Shown here: in pieces, positions 1 through 8,653 of the stretch
How the letters are laid out: the number at the start of each line of letters is the position of its first letter
How positions within the stretch are numbered: position 1 is the stretch's first letter
NCBI GenBank assembly: GCA_012034595.1
Contig: JAAUPE010000059.1
Span: forward strand, 1 to 39,184
DNA from: Calothrix sp. CSU_2_0
GTDB taxonomy: Bacteria; Cyanobacteriota; Cyanobacteriia; Cyanobacteriales; Nostocaceae
Length of the DNA: 39,184 nucleotides
Reading direction: 5' to 3'
The notes under the pieces: generated by a model
Seen by the model: only the letters and a program-made list of their open reading frames with translations
The model's database searches: none
What the model was told of the DNA's origin: nothing
Made by a program: the position numbers and the translations under genes

Positions 1-295
1 TCGATTTAATTATGAATCTTTATAGAAAACTAAATATTAACTATGCTTTCTGGCTTCGAGGCTTCTATGCGGAAATTACGTAGTCAATCATTTTGATTGG
101 GAACACATTAAGATGCGTTTGCCCTAGATAGTTGGCTTTTCCCAGCCTCTAAATAGTAGCCAAAACTGTAACTAAATTTGTAACTAAATTTGTGGGTTGA
201 TTTGACCTGATTTGGAGTAAAATGAAACAAATTGAAATTCGACCCGTTGAAGCTGGATGGTGCTTCTAGAGCCGAAAACAAAGCAATATTAACAA
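1..295. other. Non-coding left edge
   Basis: I see no convincing gene here. Open frames crossing it on both strands have no recognisable domain and overlap the tRNA fragment to the right. The only structure noted is an exact tandem duplication of a 12-base unit (TAACTAAATTTG) at 169-180 and 181-192. Confidence 0.5.
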
Positions 296-342
296 AGGCG
301 ACACCCGGATTTGAACCGGGGGATGGAGGTTTTGCAGACCTC
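296..342 (-). tRNA. tRNA-Cys (GCA), 3' half only (remnant or attachment site)
   Basis: On the minus strand the 3' half of a tRNA folds cleanly. The anticodon stem GAGGT/ACCTC (338-342 with 326-330) encloses loop CTGCAAA, with anticodon GCA at 333-335. A T arm follows with stem CCCGG/CCGGG around TTCAAAT (304-320). Then comes the acceptor 3' strand TGTCGCC (297-303) and a discriminator T. GCA specifies cysteine. The bases that should carry the D arm and 5' acceptor strand (343-370) do not pair with the 3' strand, and no GGCGACA occurs nearby, so the gene is incomplete. A 3' tRNA half of this kind is the usual duplicate left by a tRNA-targeting integrase. A functional tRNA is unlikely unless the 5' half lies elsewhere. 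Confidence 0.7.
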
Positions 343-435
343 GGAAAACTACGCAAAGACGAGCTTTTCAACCCTCAAACTCTGATTTTTACCCCAAATT
401 TACCCCACACAATTAATTTGTCGAATTTTTTAGAG

Positions 436-2157
436 TTAAGTTTTACTTATAGTTTGAATGTAACTAACTATGGCTTCTGCTGTGGGCAAATTAGTTGCAA
501 CCATAACCTGATTGATATTACATACTCTTAACATTGCTTCTTCATTTGCTGTGTTTGATTGCGCCTGGAGAAAATCTCTCAGAAAAATCACTGTTAAAAT
601 GTCACCAGAAGCAGCTTTGGCTGCGATCGCCTGATATCCACCAGATGTAGCGGCGGAAGTTTGTTCTGTAATATTAATGCTAGCTTGGCTGGATAATATT
701 TCGCTGATTGAAGGTGGAGCTATTGTTAGACACTTAGAGAAAAAGTCTTGATGTTTGGTAACAAATTGTGCAATTTCAAATCTTTTGCTGTCATGAGCTA
801 ATAGTGCAATATATTTTGTCGAAATTAATTCTGGTTTTTCACTATTAATTATTTCGTTTTCTTCCTTAATTTCTGAAGGCTCAATATCTGTAACATCTGT
901 TGATTCTATCTCGACTTCTTCATAATTTTGAGCCGATACAGTGGAAACGAAAGTACTTGTTGCTTCAGAATTATCAATGATATCAGCAGCGCTACTACTA
1001 TCTTCTTCAGCTTCACTAATTTCACTTGCCATTGAAATTTCAGGTTGAGCTTCTTCTAAGCTACTAGTCTCATTCGTTATTTCTAAAGATTGAATACTAC
1101 TAACCAATGTTTGGTTTACTTTTTCTAGCTGTGCAATTTCTGGTTCATAAATTTCGTTTACTTCTTCTGAGGATAATACATTAGTAGTTTCGGTAATTGG
1201 TATTTCTTCTCTTGTTTGAATGATTGTTTCTTCTAAAGTTTGATCCACTTCTAAAACAATTGGTGTTGTTGTAGCAATTATTTCTTCTTCAAAAATATAT
1301 GCCTCTTCTATAGAAGGAATACTAGGTTCAATATTAGATTCTAATGTTTCTTCAATTGCAACGATGTTTTCAGATGTGCTAAATAAGACTTCTGGTGCTT
1401 GTAAAGTTGAATCTGTAATTTCTATGTGATTTGAAACTTCACTAATCTCTTCAGAAACATTAGGTTCTAAATACGGTTCGGTTTTTGAAGTAATCTCCTC
1501 CAATTCGTTAATTGAGCTAATATCATCTGAATTATCAGTGACTTCTATTATTTCAGTCGATTGATTTACTGCTTCTACTACTTGTGGTATTTCTGCTGTA
1601 GTTTCAATTGCATCTTCGGAAACAGATATTTTCTCAGTTTGAACTTTAGTAAAATCCTGATAATTTGTAACTTCTTCTAGTATTGAAATTACTTCTTCGG
1701 GGGTACTATTAACAACTTCAGGTACTTGCTCTGCTTCTTGGGACTGATTTAGCTCACTAAAATTAGCACTGTCTCTCAAACTTGCAACCACCGTAGCATC
1801 AAAATTTCTATAAACAGTTTCAGTTATATTCTCTGTTTGGGTATTTACATCTTCTAATATAAGAACGAATTCTCCAAGTCGAATTGTATCTCCTGCATTC
1901 AATAAATATTTGTGACTTGTTTCGGCTACTTTACCATTAATCAGGGAACCATTTCTGCTACCAAGATCGCAAAAATAGTAGTCTCCATTTTCCAATATTA
2001 ATTTAGCGTGCATCCGACTGACATCGGAGCTATCAAGAACAATACCTGATTCCGGTGAACGTCCGATAATACATTCATTTTTTATTTTAGTTACTAAATC
2101 AAGATTGATTTCGATGATATTTTTGAGAGTTTTGGAGTCGAAGACTTTTATTTTCAT
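436..2157 (-). CDS. FHA domain protein with acidic linker and degenerate methylglyoxal-synthase-like domain
   Basis: 573 residues in three parts. Residues about 1-105 are an FHA domain (phosphothreonine reader) with the classic GRS, SRMHA and LGSRNGS/NG motifs. Residues about 106-445 are a very acidic, Glu/Ser/Thr/Ile-rich low-complexity linker, probably disordered. Residues 448-573 resemble methylglyoxal synthase: the start KYIALLAHDSK, the middle region VIFLRD and the end CNI..VMVATNLPTAEAIV match the family. The family's GGD (catalytic Asp) reads GGY at 506-508, and the PHDPDV stretch carrying catalytic His and Asp is replaced by SNTANEEA, so catalysis is unlikely. It is the last gene of the leftward CIS operon. 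I infer a scaffold that binds a phosphorylated partner and perhaps a small phosphate ligand. No signal peptide or membrane segment is seen. Confidence 0.8.
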   Translation of the reverse strand: MKIKVFDSKTLKNIIEINLDLVTKIKNECIIGRSPESGIVLDSSDVSRMHAKLILENGDYYFCDLGSRNGSLINGKVAETSHKYLLNAGDTIRLGEFVLILEDVNTQTENITETVYRNFDATVVASLRDSANFSELNQSQEAEQVPEVVNSTPEEVISILEEVTNYQDFTKVQTEKISVSEDAIETTAEIPQVVEAVNQSTEIIEVTDNSDDISSINELEEITSKTEPYLEPNVSEEISEVSNHIEITDSTLQAPEVLFSTSENIVAIEETLESNIEPSIPSIEEAYIFEEEIIATTTPIVLEVDQTLEETIIQTREEIPITETTNVLSSEEVNEIYEPEIAQLEKVNQTLVSSIQSLEITNETSSLEEAQPEISMASEISEAEEDSSSAADIIDNSEATSTFVSTVSAQNYEEVEIESTDVTDIEPSEIKEENEIINSEKPELISTKYIALLAHDSKRFEIAQFVTKHQDFFSKCLTIAPPSISEILSSQASINITEQTSAATSGGYQAIAAKAASGDILTVIFLRDFLQAQSNTANEEAMLRVCNINQVMVATNLPTAEAIVSYIQTISKT

Positions 2158-2236
2158 AATAAAACTTTATTTTTTTAAGATTGATTACAATTAAGAATGT
2201 TGCATCAATACAAGTATACTTACTGATTTAACACCC

Positions 2237-2386
2237 TCAGTATAATTTCTGATTAATTTTATTAATCTCTGCAACCCAGCGTTGTCGTGTAGAATGGTCT
2301 AAATTTAAGATATCGTCTTGTGCCCAGTGAAAATGATAAGCAACAAAAGCTACCTCCTCGTAGAGTTTTTCTGAGGGGTAGCGCAT
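2237..2386 (-). CDS. DUF6760-like small CIS protein
   Basis: A 49-residue protein starting MRYPSEKLYEEVAFVAYHFH and ending in a basic/aromatic helix (RQRWVAEINKINQKLY). I chose the ATG at 2386-2384 because it overlaps the stop of the upstream gene in a TAATG junction, a typical translational-coupling arrangement. An upstream ATG in the same frame (2440) would give 67 residues lying inside the previous gene. Small proteins with this YPSEKLYEEV.F.AY.FHW pattern sit beside the tube and tail-assembly genes in bacterial eCIS loci and are annotated DUF6760. The role is unknown; a tail-assembly chaperone or adaptor is plausible from position and size. Confidence 0.72.
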   Translation of the reverse strand: MRYPSEKLYEEVAFVAYHFHWAQDDILNLDHSTRQRWVAEINKINQKLY

Positions 2387-2763
2387 TACTCCCCCGCAAG
2401 TTGAAGCTCTACTGAGAATTGATTGTTGCAATGAGGACATTGAGCGGGGATATGTGCATATCCCTGTTGATTGACTCGGTTATAAAATTCCCTCAGATAA
2501 GCTAAGTCTGTAACTGTAAGTCCTTCTAATAAATCGGGACTGACTGAAGACAGACTTCCTAAACGAGTAATAACTCGTGACAGCATTACTAAAACTCCGT
2601 AAGCTGCATTTTGCCGAACTTTAGGTTCTGTTTGTGTGTAAATTTCATCTTTTGCAGTAGCTAAACGCATAATTCCTTGACGATGCACATGATTTTGAGC
2701 GTCAATTAAACCACGTGGGAGAGTAAAGTTAAATTCAATGTAAAGGCTTTCTTTACGTCGCAT
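2386..2763 (-). CDS. Phage-tail-assembly-like protein (copy 1, with CPHC motif)
   Basis: 125 residues. The body (FNFTLPRGLIDAQNHVHRQG, then IMRLATAKDEI and LSRVITRLGSLSSVSP) is homologous by eye to the next gene upstream, so the two are tandem paralogues. The C-terminal tail adds CPHCNNQF, one half of a zinc-ribbon-like Cys pair, which the paralogue lacks. The family resembles small T4/Mu-type tail assembly proteins found in eCIS operons between tube genes and baseplate genes. Its stop overlaps the next gene's start by one base, implying coupled translation. Function is inferred as a tail or baseplate assembly factor; no catalytic residues are visible. Confidence 0.72.
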   Translation of the reverse strand: MRRKESLYIEFNFTLPRGLIDAQNHVHRQGIMRLATAKDEIYTQTEPKVRQNAAYGVLVMLSRVITRLGSLSSVSPDLLEGLTVTDLAYLREFYNRVNQQGYAHIPAQCPHCNNQFSVELQLAGE

Positions 2764-2805
2764 AGATTAATAAATTTTGAAGTATGAAAAGTTAGAAACT
2801 ACTAT

Positions 2806-3165
2806 TTAGCTACGAACTAGATTTTCTGAATAATTATTAGTATTGGAAACAATATTTTCTGCGAGAGTATTTTCCGATTCTAAACCGTTAATATGACGAT
2901 AAAAATCTTGGAGAAAACTTAAATCTTGAGCAAAAAAATTTTCTACTTCCAAAGGAGAGATTTGGGTTAATATCCCCAACCGAGTGATTACGCGAGAAAG
3001 GATTATTATTGTTGCATAAGCTGGATTCAACTTAACGCGAGGATCGCGCAAGGGAGAAATTTCATCTATGGCTGTGGAGAGACGCATAATTCCTTGACGA
3101 TGCAAGTTTCCATCAGAGTCTAAGTAGCCTTTGGGGAGCGTAAATTCAAATTCTGTTTTAAACAT
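2806..3165 (-). CDS. Phage-tail-assembly-like protein (copy 2)
   Basis: 119 residues, paralogous to the gene just downstream. Shared blocks are EFEFTLPKGYLDSDGNLHRQ, IMRLSTAIDEI, DPRVKLNPAYA and LSRVITRLGILTQISPLEVE. It lacks the CPHC tail and ends instead in an Asn/Glu/Ser-rich stretch. It starts 13 bases after the stop of the tube gene, so it is almost certainly co-transcribed. The two copies may form a hetero-oligomeric assembly factor, or one may be structural. This is inferred from their conservation side by side. Confidence 0.72.
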   Translation of the reverse strand: MFKTEFEFTLPKGYLDSDGNLHRQGIMRLSTAIDEISPLRDPRVKLNPAYATIIILSRVITRLGILTQISPLEVENFFAQDLSFLQDFYRHINGLESENTLAENIVSNTNNYSENLVRS

Positions 3166-3178
3166 GATTACCCCTTAA

Positions 3179-3676
3179 CTATTTCACACGTTTAAATTCT
3201 TCAAAAGCAATCTCTAATTCTTCAATTTCTATCTCCGTACTGCGAGCATTAACATCAGTAATTTTGTAACTACTAGGCCAAGCACCAGCTAATTCAAATC
3301 TGGCAACTTCTTGACTCGCTTGGTTGTAAATAGATAATGCAGCTAGTCTACGCTGCTTTTTCCAGTTTCCTTCCTTGACAGATGAAAACCAATCCCAGAG
3401 TTCTTGCGAACTAGTCATACCTCGACGTAGGGTTAGGTTGCCACATTTGACATTACCGGGAAGTTTGGTTCTAACTGTTTGACCTTTTTTTGCTTGTCCC
3501 CATTGATTAGCAGTAACTTCACAGATTTCAATGGGTGCTTGAGTTTGCTGAAATCCCCGACATTCCAAAAAATGGCAATCAATATCTGTTTTAGACCCAT
3601 CCAGTGTCAATCCCAGATAGAAGCGACAAGCGGTAAGAATTTCCGGATGTTGACTTGTAGACTTTACTTGTACCAC
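3179..3676 (-). CDS. CIS inner tube protein, gp19 family (copy A)
   Basis: 165 residues, in the normal 145-175 range for T4 gp19/Afp1-type tube subunits. The pattern matches the family: an N-terminal strand HPEILTACRFYLGLTLDGS, a middle KLPGNVKCGNLTLRRGMTSS followed by LWDWFSSV, and a C-terminal strand pair ending IEIEELEIAFEEFKRVK. These subunits stack as hexameric rings forming the tube driven into the target by sheath contraction. It lies downstream of a second tube gene with a hairpin between them. It is more diverged than the other two tube proteins of this locus, so it may form a specialised ring such as the tube initiator on the baseplate (inference). Confidence 0.85.
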   Translation of the reverse strand: MVQVKSTSQHPEILTACRFYLGLTLDGSKTDIDCHFLECRGFQQTQAPIEICEVTANQWGQAKKGQTVRTKLPGNVKCGNLTLRRGMTSSQELWDWFSSVKEGNWKKQRRLAALSIYNQASQEVARFELAGAWPSSYKITDVNARSTEIEIEELEIAFEEFKRVK

Positions 3677-3718
3677 TGTTGAGTTACTCCTGTTGTCAAG
3701 TGCGATCGAGACTAATCT

Positions 3719-3753
3719 GACTCGTTCCCAGACTAAATATGGGAACGAGAGTC
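3719..3753. promoter_or_regulatory. Intercistronic hairpin between two tube genes
   Basis: An inverted repeat (left arm GACTCGTTCCCA, right arm TGGGAACGAGAGTC with one bulged A) around a 9-base loop. It lies in the 87-base gap between the two tube genes, both on the minus strand. The CGTTCCCAG...TGGGAACG pattern also resembles a repeat dispersed in cyanobacterial genomes. In the transcript it would be a strong stem, and it could stabilise or process the mRNA to set different amounts of the two tube proteins. There is no U-tract expected of a full intrinsic terminator. Confidence 0.55.
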
Positions 3754-3763
3754 AAAAACTTCT

Positions 3764-4225
3764 TTACATCACTCTTTTTATACCTTCATGAACTAATTCA
3801 ATAGTTTCATTTGCCATATCACCACCGGAAGCTGTGAGTGTAGGACCAGTATATTTACATGGATAGCAGTTCTTGATTTCCCAACGTGCTTTTGGCGAGT
3901 TTTGTTGGTCATAAGCAACGATTTGTGCCGATTTACGATTTTGTGCCCATTTACGAGCATCTCCCATATCTTCGTTACACTCTTGATACCACTTATAAAG
4001 GTCTACATCAACTGTGGCAATCAGTTTCAGGGTTATATTTGTAAATTTAACTACTGTAGGTGTAGCTTGACGAGTGATTGTGCCACCTTTTGAAGAACCA
4101 TGAATTTCCTGAGCAGGAGTATTTTCAACACCTAAGCCACTAACTTCTTTGATGAATTTATCAGTAAGACCATCGGCTTCAAAGTAAAATTTACACGCGG
4201 TTAAATATTCGCCAGGACTAGGCAT
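3764..4225 (-). CDS. CIS inner tube protein, gp19 family (copy B)
   Basis: 153 residues. The start MPSPGEYLTACKFYFEADGL, the core KFTNITLKLIATVDVDLYKW followed by YQECNED, and the end GDMANETIELVHEGIKRVM fit the T4 gp19/Afp1 tube fold. It is the first tube gene after the sheath, the usual position of the major tube subunit. About 104 bases separate it from the sheath gene. Of the three tube paralogues in this window, position and typical length make this the best candidate for the bulk tube protein. Confidence 0.87.
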   Translation of the reverse strand: MPSPGEYLTACKFYFEADGLTDKFIKEVSGLGVENTPAQEIHGSSKGGTITRQATPTVVKFTNITLKLIATVDVDLYKWYQECNEDMGDARKWAQNRKSAQIVAYDQQNSPKARWEIKNCYPCKYTGPTLTASGGDMANETIELVHEGIKRVM

Positions 4226-4329
4226 AAATTAGCTCCATTATTTTAGGGTTCTTGGGAAAAGACTGTTTTGAAATGAGAGATTGGGGAGTAGACAACATTT
4301 TGCTGCTAGTAATACACCATCAACACAAA

Positions 4330-5991
4330 CTATTCAGCATCTTCCACTCCATTCCATTGGCTAATACGGAAGACGACGAATTCAGCAGGACGTACCGGAC
4401 AAACTCCGACTTCAATGTATAAGCGACCTAAAATCATTGTTTCTGGAGGATTCAATTCTTCATCGCATTTGACATAGAATGCCTGTTGTGGAGTGGCTCC
4501 AAACAATGCACCTTCACGCCAAATACGCTCTAAGAAGTTACTGACGGTACGTCGCACTCTTGCCCAGAGGTCTTCATCATTAGGCTCAAAGACTGCCCAT
4601 TGTGTACCTAGTTCAATAGATTTTTCGATGTAGCTAATCAAACGCCTAACGCTGATATAACGCCATTCGGTTTTGTCAGGCTCTACAAGTGTTCTTGCTC
4701 CCCAGATACGAATACCCCGATTTGGGAAGCTGCGAATACAGTTGATTCCAATAGGATTTAAAAGTTCTTGCTCACGGAAATTGGTTTCATAAGCTAAACC
4801 AATTACACCTCTGGGTACTTCATTTGCGGGAGCTTTGTAAACTCCTCTGGTTTCGTCGGTACGTCCCCAAACACCCATGATATGACCGCAGGGAGGTACA
4901 AGAATTGGTCTGCCACCATTACGGGGATTGGGAACTTTAATCCAAGGGTAGTATAGGGCTGCAAACATAGAGCGACGATTAAATCTTTGCAACCAATCCA
5001 TAACTTCTTGGGGTTTAACGCATTCGGGTGGAGGGTCGAGTACAACCATACGATTGGGTGGGTTGGGGATATCTCCACTAGCTGAACCTTCGCACATTGA
5101 CACCATTAGCTCCATGATGCCGTGAACTTGTTCTATATTCATGACACCTGCTTGATATGCTCGCATCAAGTCTGGGCAAGCTAACATAGTGATTTCGTCG
5201 ATTTCAAAGATACCGCGTACCCCGGTGCGATCGTCTCGTATACCTTCGACATCCTGTGAAAATCTATCCGGTGGGGAGGCAGCAATAGCTGGTGCTAATT
5301 CATACTGACCATTGGATGGTCGTCGTCCTAGAGGTTGTCCACTTTGAGATACATCCCTAATGGAGACGTACATCGAATTTCGTAAAGCTGCAACGGCATA
5401 AGTCGCGACCTGTGCAGATGGTTCGCGGTTCATCGTTAAATTTTCGTATTGTTCGAGAGTTTCTTCACCACGACGGATTTGAATTGTGAAATATTCACCA
5501 GTATTTGGTGGGACTTCTCCTTCTGTACCTTCAGGTAGGGGACGGGGGGTACTGTCGGAAACCAGAATATTTATTGTTCCACTTGCTGCTTGTTCTGGTC
5601 GTAAAGTAAAGCTCAGACATGGACGGTTTCCCCTACCACTAATTTGTAAAGTTGCAGGTTGTGCTGTGGCAGGTTGTGGGGTTCCTGGTAATGAAGTGCC
5701 GATACTTGTTATCCAGCAACGACCACCACCATTCATAAAATAGCCGTAAACAGCAAATGGTAGATATGCATCAAAGTCTGTAAAGCCGTTAGAACCTTTA
5801 CGTGCAAAGTAGTTAAGATACTGCGTCCAGTTTGTAACCAGCATGGGTTTGTATAGTTCTGCACCTTCTCGGACATCTTCTGTGAAACCAACAAAGCCTG
5901 CTACTGCGGTACTTACACCTTCTATGGGTCGGCTACCTCGGTCTATTTCTTCAACGTAAACACCTGGAGCAAAATAGTCAAGTCTTGCCAT
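4330..5991 (-). CDS. Contractile tail sheath protein
   Basis: 553 residues. The N-terminus DYFAPGVYVEEIDRGSRPIE followed by GVSTAVAGFVGFTE is the sheath N-terminal handshake region seen in phage FI/gp18 and Afp/Pvc sheaths. YLPFAVYGYFMNGGGRCWI follows in the conserved core. The C-terminal third (FRNRGIRIWGARTL-like region, RRLISYIEKSIELGTQWAVF, then FLERIWREGALFGATPQQAF and FVVFRISQW) is strongly conserved in the family. The middle (about 100-230) is a variable surface domain. Subunits form the contractile outer sheath around the tube. It is the only sheath gene in the window. Confidence 0.95.
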   Translation of the reverse strand: MARLDYFAPGVYVEEIDRGSRPIEGVSTAVAGFVGFTEDVREGAELYKPMLVTNWTQYLNYFARKGSNGFTDFDAYLPFAVYGYFMNGGGRCWITSIGTSLPGTPQPATAQPATLQISGRGNRPCLSFTLRPEQAASGTINILVSDSTPRPLPEGTEGEVPPNTGEYFTIQIRRGEETLEQYENLTMNREPSAQVATYAVAALRNSMYVSIRDVSQSGQPLGRRPSNGQYELAPAIAASPPDRFSQDVEGIRDDRTGVRGIFEIDEITMLACPDLMRAYQAGVMNIEQVHGIMELMVSMCEGSASGDIPNPPNRMVVLDPPPECVKPQEVMDWLQRFNRRSMFAALYYPWIKVPNPRNGGRPILVPPCGHIMGVWGRTDETRGVYKAPANEVPRGVIGLAYETNFREQELLNPIGINCIRSFPNRGIRIWGARTLVEPDKTEWRYISVRRLISYIEKSIELGTQWAVFEPNDEDLWARVRRTVSNFLERIWREGALFGATPQQAFYVKCDEELNPPETMILGRLYIEVGVCPVRPAEFVVFRISQWNGVEDAE

Positions 5992-6094
5992 GTAAACCTC
6001 TCGATTTTAGATTTTGGATTGAATCTGGATATCGCTTTTACTCAGGATTTAGGAGATGTGCTATTGGTAGGCACAAAGTAAATAAAATTATGTA

Positions 6095-6970
6095 TTAAGC
6101 AGGTGTGAGTAAAACTTCTTTAAAGGTATAGGTTTGGTTATCCACTAAGAAATTACTGTTTTGGGTTGTATAGCCAGAACATGAAAGAGTTAAAACATAG
6201 TTGCGTGGTCTTAAGTCTTCAAAGAAAAACACTCCTTCTCGATCGCTAGTCACTGATTTATCCATTCCCATAATGTTAATTTCTACATTAGAGAGCGGGA
6301 GATTGGTTCTTGCACTTTTAACCAAACCTGCGATCGCTACTTTTTTGGTGATAACTTTATTGTTGCCGTTACCGTTCTTATGCAATTGGTTTTGGGTGCT
6401 GAGAATTCGCTCTAGTACCAACGGAATAGAAGTCGGTTCGGGTTCAAAGGGTATTGTGACTGTTAAGTATAATGCTGGACGGAGGGGGACAGTCAAAGAA
6501 CTCCACAAAGAACCTACTTCTATAGGAGGTTCTTGGGATACAGACATAGACAAATTTCCATAACCTCGAAGTTCGGGTGACAAAAATTCCTCTCTTAAAG
6601 AACGATGACGCAATAGTAGTGTTAATGCTTCCGTTAACAAGCGATGTTCTCCCAAGGAAGTGGTATCCCAAGTAGTTAATAATAGCGACACATCAAACCA
6701 GCTAGGAGTCCAGCTAACAGTTGCTGGTTGAAACCTACCTCGTTCCATATTGCGTTCAACCTGCCTACCTGAGTGCTGCACCTGCTTACTTTCACGAATG
6801 TCGTAAAAATACAAGTTTAATGTAGCCCCTGTTACCTCGTCTCTCCGACTTCCTGGAGGGCTAAAGTCAATTTGCTCTGTGCTTGTCAGGGAAGTTCCTC
6901 CAGCTAGGATTTCCGCTAGGGTTTGAAGAAGGGAGATAAGCATAATGCTGGCGATCGAGTTGAGATGCAT
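6095..6970 (-). CDS. DUF4255 (Pvc16/Afp16-like) tail terminator with carboxypeptidase-regulatory-like C-terminal domain
   Basis: 291 residues. Residues about 10-195 match the DUF4255/Pvc16 N-terminal family: MLISLLQTLAEILAGG, LNLYFYDIRES, RRNME-like region, WFDVSLLLTTW, EHRLLTEAL and PLRPALYLTVTIPFE. In Afp/PVC particles this protein caps the tail and stops tube and sheath extension. Residues about 205-291 form a separate beta-sandwich of the carboxypeptidase regulatory type (IAGLVKSARTNLPLSNVEIN, DREGVFFFEDLRPRNYVLTL). This may present the cap to another surface. The ATG at 6970 gives MHLNSIASIM; the internal ATG at 6943 is an equally credible start, and neither has a clear ribosome site. 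It is the first gene of the leftward operon. Confidence 0.85.
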   Translation of the reverse strand: MHLNSIASIMLISLLQTLAEILAGGTSLTSTEQIDFSPPGSRRDEVTGATLNLYFYDIRESKQVQHSGRQVERNMERGRFQPATVSWTPSWFDVSLLLTTWDTTSLGEHRLLTEALTLLLRHRSLREEFLSPELRGYGNLSMSVSQEPPIEVGSLWSSLTVPLRPALYLTVTIPFEPEPTSIPLVLERILSTQNQLHKNGNGNNKVITKKVAIAGLVKSARTNLPLSNVEINIMGMDKSVTSDREGVFFFEDLRPRNYVLTLSCSGYTTQNSNFLVDNQTYTFKEVLLTPA

Positions 6971-7389
6971 CTAGATTAAGAGTATTTCCACAAGATGTTA
7001 ATTAGACTTTTGTCGAGATTTTTAATTTACTGATGACTCAGTAAACATAAACTTGGGAAAAATTTAGAAAGACTCAAGTCTCTGCCTATAAACATGCTCT
7101 ATTAACTATTTAACTATTTATTAATACCTAAAATTTATTATTAAATTTTATTGCGAGGTGTGATTTTCCTGGTAAGTTTAAGTTTAATACAATTATCCAA
7201 ATTTATCTTGTTTGTTAATACACGTCACTATCTAAGTGTTAGGGTGATTAAAACTTAAGAATGAGAGTGGCTATAACGATAGCTGCATAATCTTTCTAGG
7301 CTTGTTTCTGTGTCTGGTTTTGTTATTTAGTGTTCTGTTTTATTTAATACAAATCTCTAACCCAACAAGTCAAGCTACTGAGTACAGCT
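6971..7389. promoter_or_regulatory. 419-base divergent intergenic region
   Basis: AT-rich DNA between the leftward structural operon and the rightward signalling operon, so promoters for both should lie here. I see no open frame of note, RNA gene or clear operator palindrome, and I could not fix a -10/-35 pair with confidence. Its position in front of both operons makes it the natural binding region for the response regulator encoded at 8654 (inference). Confidence 0.45.
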
Positions 7390-8493
7390 ATGGCAATAGA
7401 ATTATCTGTCCAGCATGTTCAATCTAAAAGTAAATATTCCAAACTTATAGATTTAGAAAGTTTTTGCCTCCAACAACTCGAACAATTAACAATTCAATAT
7501 CCTATTTGCTTTGCTCGTATTGTCTATTATGATGCACTTGCAAAATCACATCAAGAATTAATTAATTATGCACCAGAACAAGCAAATTTATCTCAAAGTC
7601 TCATAAGTTTTTTCCGAAAGGAGGAATGGTTGAATGAATATTATGAGACTTTTTCTTTAAATAGAATTAACCTCGATAATTTAGAATTATTCTGTTATAT
7701 ATGTCCATTTGGATATAAAAATAAGAAGCATGAATATGTTCAGTTACTTACAAGAAAACCGCTTCCTTCAAAGCTGCAAAAATACGTGATACAATCTGTG
7801 ACTCTATTAAGTAAATACTTCGATATTTATTTAGAATGGGGACAACAAAAAGCAGAAATACAGTTACTCGAACATATAATTCAACGTGCAACACATCAAT
7901 TACGTAATTCTTTAGGGTTAATCGGTTTGTATGCAAAAAATTTATGTTTGGGATTACATGAAAATTCTCATAGAGAACAAGCAAGTATCATCAGTGAAAG
8001 TATTCAGGAATTGGATACTAATTTGACTGATTTAATTTATTGCGGTCAGAAAGATAAATCAAGGGTTAGTTTGCAAGATTTACGAAGTGTGGTAGGAGAA
8101 AGTTTGAAAGGCTTACTTCCTTTAACACATCAAAAGAAAATACAAATTTTATTACCAGATACATCTACGTCTTTACTAATCGATCGCTTGCAAATCAAAC
8201 AAGTATTCGATAACTTACTTAGTAATGCTGTCCATTTTAGCCCAGAAAGTGGAAATATTCAAATTAGTTGGCAAGTTTTTCACAGCGAAGTAATTATCAA
8301 GATTTCTGACCAAGGTTCGGGATTATCTCATGAAGATGCACAAAAGGTATTTACACCTTTTTATTCCCGTCGTCCAGGTGGTACTGGACTGGGTTTAACA
8401 ATTGCCAAAAAAATTATTCTTGACCACCAGGGTAGTATTTGGGCACAGAATTCACCAGAAGGAGTGGTCGATCCATTTTGTAGTTTTACCTAG
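7390..8493 (+). CDS. Soluble sensor histidine kinase (C-terminus frameshifted)
   Basis: 367 residues, no membrane segment. Residues 1-155 are an unrecognised sensor region. The phosphoacceptor is H169 in THQLRNSLG (H box). The catalytic ATPase domain has an N box at 274-284 (FDNLLSNAVHF), a G1 box at 307-311 (DQGSG), an F box at 321-325 and a G2 box at 330-336 (GGTGLGL). The encoded end PEGVVDPFCSFT is not the usual final strand. Reading one frame over gives EGGSIHFVVLPRP and a stop at 8498-8500, so an extra T near 8465 seems to have shifted the last dozen codons. It is followed by a response regulator gene, and the two form a two-component pair whose position within CIS genes suggests control of the system. 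Confidence 0.85.
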   Translation: MAIELSVQHVQSKSKYSKLIDLESFCLQQLEQLTIQYPICFARIVYYDALAKSHQELINYAPEQANLSQSLISFFRKEEWLNEYYETFSLNRINLDNLELFCYICPFGYKNKKHEYVQLLTRKPLPSKLQKYVIQSVTLLSKYFDIYLEWGQQKAEIQLLEHIIQRATHQLRNSLGLIGLYAKNLCLGLHENSHREQASIISESIQELDTNLTDLIYCGQKDKSRVSLQDLRSVVGESLKGLLPLTHQKKIQILLPDTSTSLLIDRLQIKQVFDNLLSNAVHFSPESGNIQISWQVFHSEVIIKISDQGSGLSHEDAQKVFTPFYSRRPGGTGLGLTIAKKIILDHQGSIWAQNSPEGVVDPFCSFT

Positions 8494-8653
8494 ACCATAA
8501 GTTGTTTAAATACTGTTAATTATTTATTCTAGAGGTAAAGCAAAAAATCAGGCTGATTGAAGTATTAAGTGTTAAAAAAAATATGTTTTTTTGTCTCTAG
8601 ATTTAAATAACAATATTTTTTAGTTGTTTCAATTATTTGTTGAGCTTCATTTT

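Noticed and set aside
296-370. A complete tRNA-Cys gene
   Set aside because: No 5' acceptor strand or D arm can be paired with the clear 3' half, and no intron-like arrangement is visible nearby.
108-531. Two open frames of 87 and 99 codons on opposite strands across the tRNA fragment
   Set aside because: Both overlap the tRNA-derived sequence, show no domain and have no ribosome site; they are chance frames.
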